From: Sphingomonas sp. Leaf32
Lineage (GTDB): Bacteria > Pseudomonadota > Alphaproteobacteria > Sphingomonadales > Sphingomonadaceae
Assembly (NCBI RefSeq): GCF_001421765.1
Contig: NZ_LMLA01000001.1
Coordinates: 186,001-250,000, forward strand
Reading direction: 5' to 3'
Length of the DNA: 64,000 nt
The notes under the pieces: model-generated
What the model saw: only the letters and a program-made list of their open reading frames with translations
What the model was told of the DNA's origin: nothing
Databases searched by the model: none
Part shown: piece after piece, positions 8,045-17,066 of the stretch
How positions within the stretch are numbered: the stretch's first letter is position 1
Layout: each line of letters begins with the position of its first letter
Position numbers and translations under genes: made by a program

Positions 8045-9013
8045 TCAGCGCGTCATCCGGGTATGCGCCCGTACCAGCCTCCCCGATTCGGTCAGGTCCG
8101 CCTCATTCCACCCCGACAGGGCCTGCGTCGTGGGCTTCAGGATCGCCGATGCCTCGTCCTTGTTCGCGACCGACCAGTTCAGATTGCTGATGCCGTGCTT
8201 CGCGCACCAGTCCCACCAGGTCCGCGTCTCTTCCGCGTCGATCGGCGCGTCGCCATTGGCGGCGGTCGTGCCATATTCGGTGACGAACAGCGCGATCCCG
8301 CGCTGCATCGCTGTCTCTGCCTTCGCGCGCAAAGCGGCCTTATGCGTCGCGGCATAGAAATGCAGCGTATAGGCGACGTTGGCGAACGGCAGCGGATCGG
8401 CCGCCGCTTCGTCGACATCCTGCGACCAGCTGCGCGTGCCCGCGACCACGAACGCGTCCGGATCGATCGCCCGGATCGCACCGATCACCCGGATATGATA
8501 GGGCTTCAGCACCGTTGCCCAGCCATGTTCGGGCAGCGGTTCGTTATAGGTTTCGTAGATCAGGTTCGGCACCCCGCGATATCTGGTCGCGATGTGGGTG
8601 AAGAAGCGCACCGCATCGTCGGGGCGCGGTTGGTGCGCGTGCCAGTCGACCACGACATAGATGCCCTGCGCGATCGCCGCGTCGATCACCGTCTCGGCAC
8701 GCTTCGTTTCCACTGCGGGCTGCGTATCATAGCCGCCGGACTGCGCACCGATCGCGGCGCGCACCGCCGTCACCCGCCAGTCGCGCACCAGCCATGCGAC
8801 AGTCGCCGGGTCATAATAGCGCGGCTGCCACTGGCTCCAGAACAGCGACATGCCGCGCACGGCATAGGGCCGGCCCTGCGCATCGACGACCCGGTTGCCC
8901 TTCACCGCCAGCCGGCCATGCACCGCCACCGGCGATCCGGCGGGCGCCGCCGGCGCGGCCCAGGCCACCGGTCCCAACAGCAACGCGACCAGCAACAGCC
9001 ACCAGCGACGCAT
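8045..9013 (-). CDS. Secreted GH5 glycoside hydrolase (endoglucanase-like)
   Basis: A 322-residue secreted glycosidase with signal peptide MRRWWLLLVALLLGPVAWA and a single GH5 (cellulase-type) TIM barrel. Key residues are VVDWHAH near 122-127, the acid/base Glu158 in YETYNEP and the nucleophile Glu246 in FVTEYGTT; HFY precedes it as in GH5_2 endoglucanases. The ATG at 9013 is preceded by GGAGAGG, so it is preferred over an upstream ATG at 9073. Likely substrate is a beta-1,4-glucan or mixed glucan. The gene starts 72 bases from the stop of a small gene. Confidence 0.9.
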   Translation of the reverse strand: MRRWWLLLVALLLGPVAWAAPAAPAGSPVAVHGRLAVKGNRVVDAQGRPYAVRGMSLFWSQWQPRYYDPATVAWLVRDWRVTAVRAAIGAQSGGYDTQPAVETKRAETVIDAAIAQGIYVVVDWHAHQPRPDDAVRFFTHIATRYRGVPNLIYETYNEPLPEHGWATVLKPYHIRVIGAIRAIDPDAFVVAGTRSWSQDVDEAAADPLPFANVAYTLHFYAATHKAALRAKAETAMQRGIALFVTEYGTTAANGDAPIDAEETRTWWDWCAKHGISNLNWSVANKDEASAILKPTTQALSGWNEADLTESGRLVRAHTRMTR

Positions 9014-9085
9014 CCACCCTCTCCCATCTTTTTCTAGCGGAAGGGTGTCGGTTGCCGTCAACGCTGTCAACAACGGGGCGAAGGA

Positions 9086-9223
9086 TCACTCCCCGGCGGG
9101 TTCGACGGCCCCATGTTCGGCCGGCCGGCCGATCGCAGCCTCGGCCCGCGCCTGATCCTTGCGCCGACGCAGATTCTGTCGCAGCGCCTGTGCCAGCCGT
9201 GCCTTGCGTTCCGCTTCGCTCAT
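9086..9223 (-). CDS. Small arginine/alanine-rich helical protein (45 aa)
   Basis: A 45-residue open frame (MSEAERKARLAQALRQNLRR and onward) rich in Arg, Ala, Gln and Glu, predicted to be one long amphipathic helix with a short acidic tail. It ends with TGA at 9086-9088. Short proteins of this composition are common and conserved in sphingomonads, but I know of no function. The codon use resembles neighbouring genes. The ribosome site is weak (AGAAAG), so confidence is moderate. Confidence 0.55.
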   Translation of the reverse strand: MSEAERKARLAQALRQNLRRRKDQARAEAAIGRPAEHGAVEPAGE

Positions 9224-9266
9224 CGTGACTTTCTACGCATTTCACTGCCAATATGGCAACGGTCGC

Positions 9267-9295
9267 TTGACATCCCCCCCAATGCCTGCACATAG
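9267..9295 (+). promoter_or_regulatory. Probable sigma-70 promoter of tRNA-Thr
   Basis: TTGACA at 9267-9272 and ACATAG at 9290-9295 are separated by exactly 17 bases, with a start point expected near 9302, about 34 bases before the mature tRNA. The -35 is a consensus match. No other gene lies between it and the tRNA. Confidence 0.65.
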
Positions 9296-9335
9296 GCCCC
9301 TCCCGCCGCCGAGGGGTTTTCCCCCGGCTCGGAGT

Positions 9336-9410
<75 letters not shown>

Positions 9411-9469
9411 TTTTCTCAAGTCATCCCGCACAATAGTCCACCCCTGCGGGGGATCGGTTGCGGTCTGCG

Positions 9470-9503
9470 GTGGCGCCACGCTTTGCAAAACGCGGGGCGA
9501 CAC
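9470..9503. repeat. Imperfect palindrome downstream of msrB and tRNA-Thr
   Basis: GTGGCGCCACGCTTTG is opposed by CAAAACGCGGGGCGACAC, an imperfect stem with almost no loop. It ends 2 bases from the msrB stop and lies 60 bases past the tRNA, so it could serve as a 3' stem for both. There is no clear T-run. Confidence 0.5.
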
Positions 9504-9505
9504 CC

Positions 9506-9949
9506 TTATCCCTCGACCTGATCGAGATAGTCGCCATAGCCCTCCACCTCCATCGCCTCGCGCGGGACGAAGCGCAGCGCCGCCGAATTGATGCAGTAGC
9601 GAAGACCCCCGCGGTCACGCGGACCGTCCGGAAAAACATGGCCCAGATGGCTGTCGCCCCCGGCCGAGCGGACTTCGGTGCGGAGCATGCCGTGCGTCGT
9701 GTCGCGCAGTTCGGCGACATGGGCCGGCTCGATCGGTTTGGTGAAGCTCGGCCAGCCGCAATGCGAATCGAACTTGTCTGCCGACGCGAACAGCGGTTCA
9801 CCCGACACGATGTCGACATAGATGCCGGCGCGCTTCTCGTGCAGATATTCACCGGTGCCCGGCCGTTCGGTCCCGCTCTGCTGCGTCACATAGAATTGTT
9901 CGGGCGTGAGGCGGGCCAGCGCCTCTTCGGTCTTGCGATAGTCGGTCAT
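9506..9949 (-). CDS. msrB: Peptide-methionine (R)-S-oxide reductase
   Basis: A 147-residue cytoplasmic repair enzyme that reduces methionine-R-sulfoxide in proteins. The catalytic Cys119 is in [12 protein letters not shown] and the probable resolving Cys64 in [15 protein letters not shown] is the usual active-site loop. The two zinc-binding CxxC motifs found in many MsrB proteins are absent (the equivalent stretch is [11 protein letters not shown]), so this is the non-zinc form. It is encoded alone on the minus strand. Confidence 0.95.
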   Translation of the reverse strand: MTDYRKTEEALARLTPEQFYVTQQSGTERPGTGEYLHEKRAGIYVDIVSGEPLFASADKFDSHCGWPSFTKPIEPAHVAELRDTTHGMLRTEVRSAGGDSHLGHVFPDGPRDRGGLRYCINSAALRFVPREAMEVEGYGDYLDQVEG

Positions 9950-10004
9950 CGTTCGTTCCTTTGCTGCCGGTTAGATGGGGCGGGCGCCGCCCCACGCAAC
10001 CGGA

Positions 10005-10715
10005 TCAGAACAGCTCGGCCAGGAACGCGGTCACCGATTCCCACGACCGGCGATCGGCATCGGCGTCATAGGCCATGCCCTTGTCCAGGGCGGCGGCGTG
10101 CGTGTTGGTGAAGGCGTGCATCGCCCGGCCGTGCGCGTGCAGCTGCCAGTCGGCATCGCGCGCGGCCATCTCCCCGGCAAAGGCCAGCACCTTGTCCGGC
10201 GCGGCCAGCGGATCGCGCCAGCCATGTTCGACCAGTACCTTGGCGGCGATCGGCCCGTCCGGTGCCAGATCGTTGCCGTCGAGCATCCCGTGCAGGCTGA
10301 CCACCCCCAACACGCCGTCCGCGCCACCGCGCGCCAGGTCGAGGGCGCACAGCCCGCCGAAGCAATAGCCGATCACCGCGATCCGCGACGCATCGACCCG
10401 GTCGAGCGGGGCGGCAAAGGCCACCGCTGCCCGCACCCGTTGCAACAGCGCCGCGCGGTTGGACAGGAAGGGGCCGATCAGATGGCTGTTGTCGCCCGAG
10501 GGATCGCCCTTCACGTCCTTGCCGAACATGTCCATCGCGATGCCGACAAAGCCGAGTTCCGCCAGCCGCTCGGCGGTCTTATGTTCGCCCTCGCCGCGAC
10601 CCGCCCATTGATGGACGATCAGCACCGCCGGTGCCTGTCCCTCGCCTTCCGGAAAGGCCACACCGGCCTGCAACAGGGTGTCCGCGTCGCGATAGTCGAA
10701 AAGCTCGATCGTCAT
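10005..10715 (-). CDS. Dienelactone hydrolase family protein
   Basis: A 236-residue cytoplasmic alpha/beta hydrolase of the dienelactone hydrolase family. The nucleophile is Cys118 in GYCFGG (Cys rather than Ser, as in true DLH), with Asp168 in HGWRDPL and His200 in MHAFTNT. The N-terminal DIEYR-like strand and VHQWAGRGEGEH also fit. Two ATGs stand in tandem (10718 and 10715); GGAG lies 6 bases before the second, which is chosen. The physiological substrate is unknown; no aromatic-degradation genes are nearby. Confidence 0.87.
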   Translation of the reverse strand: MTIELFDYRDADTLLQAGVAFPEGEGQAPAVLIVHQWAGRGEGEHKTAERLAELGFVGIAMDMFGKDVKGDPSGDNSHLIGPFLSNRAALLQRVRAAVAFAAPLDRVDASRIAVIGYCFGGLCALDLARGGADGVLGVVSLHGMLDGNDLAPDGPIAAKVLVEHGWRDPLAAPDKVLAFAGEMAARDADWQLHAHGRAMHAFTNTHAAALDKGMAYDADADRRSWESVTAFLAELF

Positions 10716-10842
10716 CATTTGCTCCGTGTCAGGGTTGCGCGCAGAACGGCCGATGCCCGGCAGGGGTTGCGCCACCCCACGCCCCCTCCGTACCATGCCC
10801 GTCCATCGCGACGGCATGAGCGCGACCGTGGGAGCAGGATCG

Positions 10843-11694
10843 ATGCGCAGGACAATATGGATGCTGGCGACCGCGGGACTGGCCGCGACCGCACCGGCGC
10901 AAGAGAAGCCCGCCGCGCTCGGTGCGTCGAACCATGCGGTCGATGTCGCGATCGCCCCGCCGCCGACTGCCCCGACCTTTGCCGACGAGTTTTCGGGCAC
11001 ACGGATCGATCCGGCCAACTGGCGCTTCGACACCAGCCGCAACCGCGAAGGCTGGTACAATAACGAGCGGCAATATTATGCGCCCGCCGACACGCCAACC
11101 AATGCCCGCGTGGAACAGGGCGCGCTGGTGATCGAGGCGCGCCGCGAAACGCCCAAGGGCGCGGATTCGGGTGGGCAGGCCTATACCTCGGCCCGGATCG
11201 TTTCGACCAATGCCATGGGCTATGGCTTCTACGACATCCGCGCCAGACTGCCCTGCGGTCGCGGCATCTGGCCGGCGCTGTGGATGCTGCCGCCCGAGGG
11301 CAAATGGCCCGACGAAGGCGAAATCGACATCCTCGAACTGGTCGGATACGAACCCGATCTGGTCCACGCGACGCTGCACACGGCGAGGTTCAACCATGCG
11401 AAGGGCACGCAGCGCGGCGGTACACTGAAGCTGCCGACCGCCTGCGGGGAATGGCACAGCTATCAGCTCGACTGGAAACCCGATGCGATCACGATCGGCG
11501 TCGACGGGCGCGGCTATATGCGCGTCGCCAACGACCAGGCCGGCGGGCGGGCGGCGTGGCCGTTCGACCGGCCGTTCAACCTGATCCTGAACGTCGCGGT
11601 CGGCGGCGACTGGGGCGGCAAGATGGGGATCGACGACAGCAGGTTTCCCCAATCGATGCAGGTCGATCATGTCCGCTACTGGCGCTATCGCTGA
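10843..11694 (+). CDS. Secreted GH16 beta-glucanase-like protein
   Basis: A 283-residue secreted enzyme with signal peptide MRRTIWMLATAGLAATAPAQ and a GH16 beta-jellyroll. The catalytic strand EIDILE has Glu160 (nucleophile), Asp162 and Glu165 (acid/base); FADEFSG, NRYYxx-like NNERQYYA and the final strand DHVRYWRYR complete the family. Likely substrates are beta-1,3 or beta-1,3/1,4-glucans. The ATG at 10843 gives the signal peptide directly and has GGGAG 10-14 bases upstream. It overlaps the convergent phosphatase gene by 10 bases at its end. Confidence 0.92.
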   Translation: MRRTIWMLATAGLAATAPAQEKPAALGASNHAVDVAIAPPPTAPTFADEFSGTRIDPANWRFDTSRNREGWYNNERQYYAPADTPTNARVEQGALVIEARRETPKGADSGGQAYTSARIVSTNAMGYGFYDIRARLPCGRGIWPALWMLPPEGKWPDEGEIDILELVGYEPDLVHATLHTARFNHAKGTQRGGTLKLPTACGEWHSYQLDWKPDAITIGVDGRGYMRVANDQAGGRAAWPFDRPFNLILNVAVGGDWGGKMGIDDSRFPQSMQVDHVRYWRYR

Positions 11695-12221
11695 AGCGTC
11701 ACGACCTCGCCGCAGGCCGGGATGAAGTCCACCGCGCCCGCCAGCGGCTGGCCGGCGCGTAGCGTGTGCAGGGTCGCGATCGGCCCGCCATGCGCGACGA
11801 CCAGCACGGTCGCGACATATGGCAGCGCGTCCCACGCCGCCTGTACCCGGTCGGCGACGTCGCGCCCGGTCTCGCCGCCGCCGGGCCGATAGGTTTCGGC
11901 CTCGGTCATCATCCGGTCCATCGCGGCACCGCTCTCTCGCCAGATCGCGTTCCAGCCGCGCCCTTCCCAGGCGCCGAAATCGCGTTCCAGCCAGCGGGGG
12001 TCAGCGCTGACCGGTACGCCCTGCGCCTGCGCTACCATCGCCGCCAGCCGGCTGGTCCGCAGCGCGCCCGAATGCACGATCGCATCGACCGGCGGCAGTT
12101 CGCCGACGATCCGCCGGGCCATCGCCCGGCCCGCGCGGCTCCACCCCATGTCCGACCGGCCGTAGCAGCGCCCCTTCCACGCCAGCGCGACCGGCGGATG
12201 GCGCAGCAGCAGGACGGTCAC
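11685..12221 (-). CDS. Histidine phosphatase, probable alpha-ribazole phosphatase
   Basis: A 178-residue phosphoglycerate-mutase-fold phosphatase, last gene of the cobalamin operon. The phosphate pocket has LRHPPVA near the N-terminus (RHP in place of the usual RHG), ERDFGAWEG and VAHGGPI. Position after cobS points to removal of the 5'-phosphate from alpha-ribazole or adenosylcobalamin phosphate (Salmonella CobC role). It starts with GTG overlapping the cobS stop by 4 bases (GTGA), so it is translationally coupled. The function rests on context plus fold. Confidence 0.83.
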   Translation of the reverse strand: MTVLLLRHPPVALAWKGRCYGRSDMGWSRAGRAMARRIVGELPPVDAIVHSGALRTSRLAAMVAQAQGVPVSADPRWLERDFGAWEGRGWNAIWRESGAAMDRMMTEAETYRPGGGETGRDVADRVQAAWDALPYVATVLVVAHGGPIATLHTLRAGQPLAGAVDFIPACGEVVTLQR

Positions 12222-12991
12222 CGCGCCGCGACCGCCAGCAGCAGCGCGAGTTGTCCCATGGCCGCCGCGAAGCCCAGGCAATCGCCGGTACTCCCGCCGA
12301 TCCGCCGCAGCAGGAACCGCGCCAGCCACCACAGCAACGCCGCCATCGCCAGCAGCGCGACGGCAACCGCACCGGGACGCAGCCACAGGATCGGCACGAT
12401 CCCCGGAATCGCGAGCAGGACCGCCAGCGCCAGCCGCCCACCCGGCATCCGCCCGGCACGCACCGCCATCCCCGCCCCGCTCCCGACCGGCGCAAGGATC
12501 GCCGCCAGCGTCACTGCGCACAGCCGCCCGACCGTCGCCGCGCCGACGATCGCCGCCATCGCCAGTACCGGCGGCAGGGCGACCATCGCCGCAAAGCGCA
12601 GCAGCACGACCAGCCCGAGGCCCAGCGCACCATAGCTGCCGATCCGACTGTCCTTCATGATCGTAAGCGCGCGTTCCCCCGTCGCGACGCCGCCGAACGC
12701 ATCGCAGAAATCGGCGACGGCATCCTCGTGGAATCCCCCGGTCAGCAACCCCTCGACCATCAGCGCCAGCACGGCGGCGACCATCGGCGGCCACCAAAGC
12801 TGCTCGAGCAGGAACGTCGCCCCCGTCACCACCCCGATCAACGACCCGACGGGCGGCAGCCACGCCATCGCCCGACCCAGCCCCACCGCCGCCTGATCCG
12901 CCGTCAGTCGGTGAAGCAACGGCACCGGCACGCGCGTCAGAAACTGGACCGCCAGCAGCGGCGGCGCCCAGCGCGGGCATTCAGTCGGCAC
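12218..12991 (-). CDS. cobS: Adenosylcobinamide-GDP ribazoletransferase
   Basis: A 257-residue polytopic inner-membrane enzyme that joins adenosylcobinamide-GDP to alpha-ribazole (phosphate), the last assembly step of the cobalamin nucleotide loop. AVQFLTRVPVP at the N-terminus, GLLTGGFHEDAVADFCDAFGG and KDSRIGSYGALGL are the family motifs, followed by several hydrophobic helices. The only plausible start is GTG at 12991, which overlaps the end of cobT by 11 bases. Also called cobV. Confidence 0.94.
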   Translation of the reverse strand: MPTECPRWAPPLLAVQFLTRVPVPLLHRLTADQAAVGLGRAMAWLPPVGSLIGVVTGATFLLEQLWWPPMVAAVLALMVEGLLTGGFHEDAVADFCDAFGGVATGERALTIMKDSRIGSYGALGLGLVVLLRFAAMVALPPVLAMAAIVGAATVGRLCAVTLAAILAPVGSGAGMAVRAGRMPGGRLALAVLLAIPGIVPILWLRPGAVAVALLAMAALLWWLARFLLRRIGGSTGDCLGFAAAMGQLALLLAVAAR

Positions 12992-13985
12992 GATCCGCCC
13001 CGATCTGGTCGAGCCGGACGACATCGTTGAGCAGCGCCGCCGCCGCATCGAGCAGTGGCAGCGCGACCAGCGCCCCGCTCCCCTCGCCCAGCCGCATCTC
13101 CCAATCCAGCACCGGCACCAGCCCCAGCGCCGCCAGCACCGCGCCATGCCCCGGTTCGGCCGAACGGTGCGCGGCGATCATTGCCCGCGCGCTGCCGGGG
13201 GCCAGCCGCTCGGCAATCAGTGCGGCGGCGGTCGCGACATAGCCGTCGAGCAGCAATGTCGCCCCCCGCGCCGCCCCGGTCGCGTGGAACCCGGCCATCG
13301 CCGCGATCTCCAGGCCCGCAACCGACGCGATCGCCGCGCGCGGATCGGGCATCGCCGCCGCCCGCGCCACCGCAGCGGCGACGACGCGGCGCTTGGTCGC
13401 CAGCACCGCGTCATCCGCACCGGCGCCGCGTCCGACGGCGGCGTCGGGATCTATGCCGGCCAGCAACGCGGTCAGGCAGGCGGCGGGCGTCGTGTTGCCG
13501 ATGCCCATCTCCCCCGCGATCAGCAGCACCGCTCCCGCATCGATCGCCGCCTCCGCCTCGCCCGCGCCGACCGCCCAGGCCGCATCGAACTGTGCGGGCG
13601 TCAGCGCGTGGCCGCTGCCGATCGGCGCGCTGCCGTCCGCCACCCGCGCATCGCGAAAGAACGCCGGCCCCACGACCCGTGGCCCGACCATCCCGACATC
13701 GACCAGCCGCAACGGACAATCGGCGGCGGCGGCCAGCGCGCTGCTGGTCGCCTGGCCGCTCAGGATCGTCGCGACCATCATCTGCGTCACCTCGGACGGC
13801 CACGACGACACGCCTTCCGCGACGCAGCCATGGTCGGCGGCGAACAACACCGCCTGTCGCGGCTTCGTCCGCGCATCGATCCGCCGCTGGGTCAGCGCCA
13901 GCTCGGTCGCCAGCGTCTCCAGCCGCCCCATCGCCCCGCGCGGCTTGGCCAGCGCGTCCAGATGCGCGCGAATATCCTCGATCAT
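12981..13985 (-). CDS. cobT: Nicotinate-nucleotide--dimethylbenzimidazole phosphoribosyltransferase
   Basis: A 334-residue enzyme that makes alpha-ribazole-5'-phosphate from nicotinate mononucleotide and a lower-ligand base such as 5,6-dimethylbenzimidazole. LAKPRGAMGRLE at the N-terminus, FAADHGCVAEGVS, GEMGIGNTTPAA and GEGSGALVALPLLDAA (catalytic Glu) are all present. The ATG overlaps the cobQ stop by 4 bases (ATGA). No bluB for dimethylbenzimidazole synthesis is in the window. Called cobU in Pseudomonas nomenclature. Confidence 0.96.
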   Translation of the reverse strand: MIEDIRAHLDALAKPRGAMGRLETLATELALTQRRIDARTKPRQAVLFAADHGCVAEGVSSWPSEVTQMMVATILSGQATSSALAAAADCPLRLVDVGMVGPRVVGPAFFRDARVADGSAPIGSGHALTPAQFDAAWAVGAGEAEAAIDAGAVLLIAGEMGIGNTTPAACLTALLAGIDPDAAVGRGAGADDAVLATKRRVVAAAVARAAAMPDPRAAIASVAGLEIAAMAGFHATGAARGATLLLDGYVATAAALIAERLAPGSARAMIAAHRSAEPGHGAVLAALGLVPVLDWEMRLGEGSGALVALPLLDAAAALLNDVVRLDQIGADRAD

Positions 13986-15427
13986 GCAGCTTCCCCGGCG
14001 ATATTGAGCAATGCGTCGATGTCCAGCGCCGCTTCCAGCGCGCGCGCCACCCCGTCCAGTGCGGCATCGACGCCCTCGTGCCGGTCGAGCGGATCGGCCA
14101 GCGCCCCGATCCCCGCCAGCAGCGCCGCCCGCGCACTCGCCCGGTCGAACAGGCCGTGAACATAGCATCCCGCGATCTGCCCGTCGCACGCGGTCGCACC
14201 GTCCGGCGTCCCGTCGTCGAAGCGCAGCAGCGGCGACGTGCCGGCGGCCACTTGCGTCACCCCGGCGTGGATCTCATAGCCGGCGAACGCACCGCCACTG
14301 ACCAGCGTGCCGGTTACCGACCGGGTGGTCTTGGTGGCGGCAATGACCGTCTCGATCGGCAAGAGTCCAAGTCCCGCGACGCTTCCCGCCGCGCCCTCGA
14401 TCCCGTCCGGGTCGGCGATGCGGTGCCCCAGCATCTGATAGCCGCCGCAAATCCCCAGCACCCGCCCGCCGCGCCGGACATGCGCGGCAAGGTCGATGTC
14501 CCACCCCTGTTCCCGTAGGAACGCCAGGTCGGCGATCGTCGCCTTGGTGCCGGGCAAAATCACCAGCGCGGCATCGCCCGGCAAGGGTTCGCCCGGCGGG
14601 ATCATCCGCAGCCGGACCGCCGGATCATGGGCGAGCGGGTCGAAATCGTCGAAATTGGCGATGCGTGACAACATCGGCACCACGATCAGCGGCCCGTCGC
14701 CCCCCGCGACGTCCCGCCCCAGCGCCACCGCATCCTCGGCGGGCAGGCGCGCGGCGTCGGCCAGCCACGGCACCAGCCCGATGTCGCGCCACCCGGTCCG
14801 CGCGACGATCTCCGCCCGGCCATCGTCGAACAGCGCGTGATCGCCGCGAAACTTGTTGACCAGAAAGCCCCGGATCATCGCCGCGTCGGCCGGATCGATC
14901 ACCGCCTGCGTACCGACCAGCGCCGCGATCACCCCGCCGCGATCGATGTCGCCCGCCAGCACCACCGGCACCCCCGCAGCACGCGCAAAGCCCATGTTCG
15001 CGATGTCGCCGGCGCGCAGGTTGATCTCCGCCGGCGACCCCGCGCCTTCGACCACCACCATGTCCGCACCAGCCGATAGCCGGCGATAGGCGGCCAGCAC
15101 CGCATCCAGCAGCGCGGGCCGACGCGCACGATAATCGCCCGCGCGCATCACCCCCGCCACGCGTCCGTCGACGACCAGCTGCGACGTACGGTCGCTTTGC
15201 GGCTTGAGCAGCACCGGGTTCATGTCGGTCGTCGCGCCCACGCGGCACGCCATCGCTTGCAACGCCTGCGCCCGGCCGATCTCGCCGCCACCTGCGCAGA
15301 CGGCAGCGTTGTTCGACATGTTCTGCGCCTTGAACGGGCGGACCGCCATGCCGCGATCGGTCAGCAAGCGGCACAGCCCGGCGACCAGCACCGACTTGCC
15401 GACGTCCGACCCCGTCCCCTGGATCAT
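13982..15427 (-). CDS. cobQ: Cobyric acid synthase
   Basis: A 481-residue glutamine amidotransferase that amidates peripheral carboxylates of adenosylcobyrinic a,c-diamide to cobyric acid. The N-terminal ATP-binding domain has MIQGTGSDVGKS at its start and VEGAGSPAEIN; the C-terminal glutaminase-like domain has the nucleophile Cys in GICGGYQMLG and a late His (YVHGLFD). The ATG at 15427 shares its A with the cbiB stop (TGATG), the junction type used throughout the operon; an in-frame ATG at 15463 is the alternative. Confidence 0.94.
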   Translation of the reverse strand: MIQGTGSDVGKSVLVAGLCRLLTDRGMAVRPFKAQNMSNNAAVCAGGGEIGRAQALQAMACRVGATTDMNPVLLKPQSDRTSQLVVDGRVAGVMRAGDYRARRPALLDAVLAAYRRLSAGADMVVVEGAGSPAEINLRAGDIANMGFARAAGVPVVLAGDIDRGGVIAALVGTQAVIDPADAAMIRGFLVNKFRGDHALFDDGRAEIVARTGWRDIGLVPWLADAARLPAEDAVALGRDVAGGDGPLIVVPMLSRIANFDDFDPLAHDPAVRLRMIPPGEPLPGDAALVILPGTKATIADLAFLREQGWDIDLAAHVRRGGRVLGICGGYQMLGHRIADPDGIEGAAGSVAGLGLLPIETVIAATKTTRSVTGTLVSGGAFAGYEIHAGVTQVAAGTSPLLRFDDGTPDGATACDGQIAGCYVHGLFDRASARAALLAGIGALADPLDRHEGVDAALDGVARALEAALDIDALLNIAGEAA

Positions 15428-16299
15428 CACCGCAGCCACGGGACTATCCCGACCGATATCCACAGCAAAAGGCAGGCGGTGCGATAGAGGGTCAGCGCCC
15501 GCTCCAGATCGCGCGCATCGGGCCGCGGCCCCTCGCCCAGCACCGCGCGGTGCGCCGGCTCCCCGTCATAGGTCACCGCCCCGCCCAGCCGGCGGCCCAG
15601 CGCCCCGGCCATCGCCGCCTCCGGCCAGCCGCCATTGGGCGAGGCATGGGCGGCCGCATCGCGTCGCATCACCCGCCAGCCGCCACGGCCGGCCAGCGCG
15701 ATCAACGCCCCGGCGATGCGCGCCGGCATGAAATTGACGACATCATCTGCCCGCGCCGCCGCCCAACCGAACGCGCGCAGCGCAGGCGTGCGATGCCCGA
15801 CCATCGAATCGGCGGTGTTGATCGCCTTCACCGCAAACAGCCCCGGCAGCCCGAACAGCAACAGGCCCATCGCGGGCGCGACCACCCCGTCGCAGAAACT
15901 CTCCGCCAGGCTCTCGATCGCCGCCGTCGCCACGCCCGCTTCATCCAACATATCGGTATCGCGCCCGACGATCATCGCCACCGCCGCCCGGGCCGCCGGC
16001 AGATCGCCCGCCGCCAGCGGGCGCGCCACCGCCGCGACATGATCGTGCAGGCTGCGCTGGGCGAGGCCGGTGGTCGCGACAAGCACTGTGACGACCGTCC
16101 CCAACCGCTCGATCGCCAGACCCAGCACGACCGACAGCGCGACCAGCACCACCATCAGCGCCACGCCCTCCAGCCGACGCCGCCGGTTCAAGCGCGCCTC
16201 GAACCAGCCGATCAGCGCGCCGACCCCCATCACCGGATGCCACCAACGGCGCGGATAGCCGACGCCCGCCTCGACGATCAGCGCCGCCAGCGCGATCAC
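15427..16299 (-). CDS. cbiB: Adenosylcobinamide-phosphate synthase
   Basis: A 290-residue inner-membrane protein (also called CobD in Pseudomonas) that attaches aminopropanol phosphate or its precursor to adenosylcobyric acid. Family features are HPVMGVGALIGWFE, GRDTDMLDEAGVATAAIES, AESFCDGVVAPA, KAINTADSMVGH and ASPNGGWPEAAMAGAL. It starts with GTG that overlaps the btuD stop by 4 bases (GTGA). There are several hydrophobic segments, at about 45-75, 140-165 and the C-terminus. Confidence 0.95.
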   Translation of the reverse strand: MIALAALIVEAGVGYPRRWWHPVMGVGALIGWFEARLNRRRRLEGVALMVVLVALSVVLGLAIERLGTVVTVLVATTGLAQRSLHDHVAAVARPLAAGDLPAARAAVAMIVGRDTDMLDEAGVATAAIESLAESFCDGVVAPAMGLLLFGLPGLFAVKAINTADSMVGHRTPALRAFGWAAARADDVVNFMPARIAGALIALAGRGGWRVMRRDAAAHASPNGGWPEAAMAGALGRRLGGAVTYDGEPAHRAVLGEGPRPDARDLERALTLYRTACLLLWISVGIVPWLR

Positions 16300-17066
16300 C
16301 GTGCGACCGGCAGGATGTAGCGATGCCCCTGCGGCGTGCGGCCGATCTCGACAGCGATGCCATAGGCCTCCGCAATGGCCGGCGCGGTCAGCACATCGTC
16401 CGCCGCCCCTGCTGCGACGACCCGCCCGTCCTTCAGCAGCACGGCATCATCGGCGACCCGTGCGGCCAGATGCAGGTCGTGCAGCACCAGCACCACGCCC
16501 CGCCCGCCCACCGCCACACCCCGCAACCGCGCCAGCACGTCCAGCTGGTGCGCGGGGTCGAGGCTGGCGAGCGGTTCGTCGGCCAGCAGCCAGTCCGGCT
16601 CTCCGGCCAGCACCCGCGCCAGCAGCGCCCGACCCCGCTCGCCGCCCGACAGCCGTTCGACGCCCCGGTCGGCAAGGTCGGTCATGTCGGTCGCCGCCAG
16701 CGCCGCCGCCACCGCATCGCGGTCGACCTGCGTCTCGCCCCAGCGCCCGCGATGCGCGAACCGGCCCAGCCCGACCAACGTTTGAACATCGACATCCCAA
16801 TGCACATCGGCGGATTGCGGCAGCAACCCGATCGCCCGCGCCCGCACCCGCCGGTCGAGCGTGTAGACATCCTCCCCGCCCAGCCGCGCCACGCCGCGAT
16901 CGGGGCGGCGCAGGCCCGCGAGACAGGCAAGCAGGCTCGACTTGCCGGCACCGTTCGCGCCCAGCAATGCCGTCACCCGCCCTCGGGCGAACGCGAACGA
17001 CACCGTGTCGAGCACGCGCTTGCCGCCCAGCGTCAGGCTGATCGCATCGGCCATCAGATCGGTCAT
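16296..17066 (-). CDS. btuD: Cobalamin ABC transporter ATP-binding protein
   Basis: A 256-residue ABC ATPase. Walker A is GANGAGKSS at about 36-44, signature LSGGERGRALLAR, Walker B WLLADEPLASLD and the switch His in VLHDLHLA. It resembles the FecE/BtuD/HmuV group. Placement directly after btuC and behind a cobalamin riboswitch makes cobalamin (or cobinamide) the likely substrate. The ATG overlaps the btuC stop by 4 bases. Confidence 0.92.
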   Translation of the reverse strand: MTDLMADAISLTLGGKRVLDTVSFAFARGRVTALLGANGAGKSSLLACLAGLRRPDRGVARLGGEDVYTLDRRVRARAIGLLPQSADVHWDVDVQTLVGLGRFAHRGRWGETQVDRDAVAAALAATDMTDLADRGVERLSGGERGRALLARVLAGEPDWLLADEPLASLDPAHQLDVLARLRGVAVGGRGVVLVLHDLHLAARVADDAVLLKDGRVVAAGAADDVLTAPAIAEAYGIAVEIGRTPQGHRYILPVAR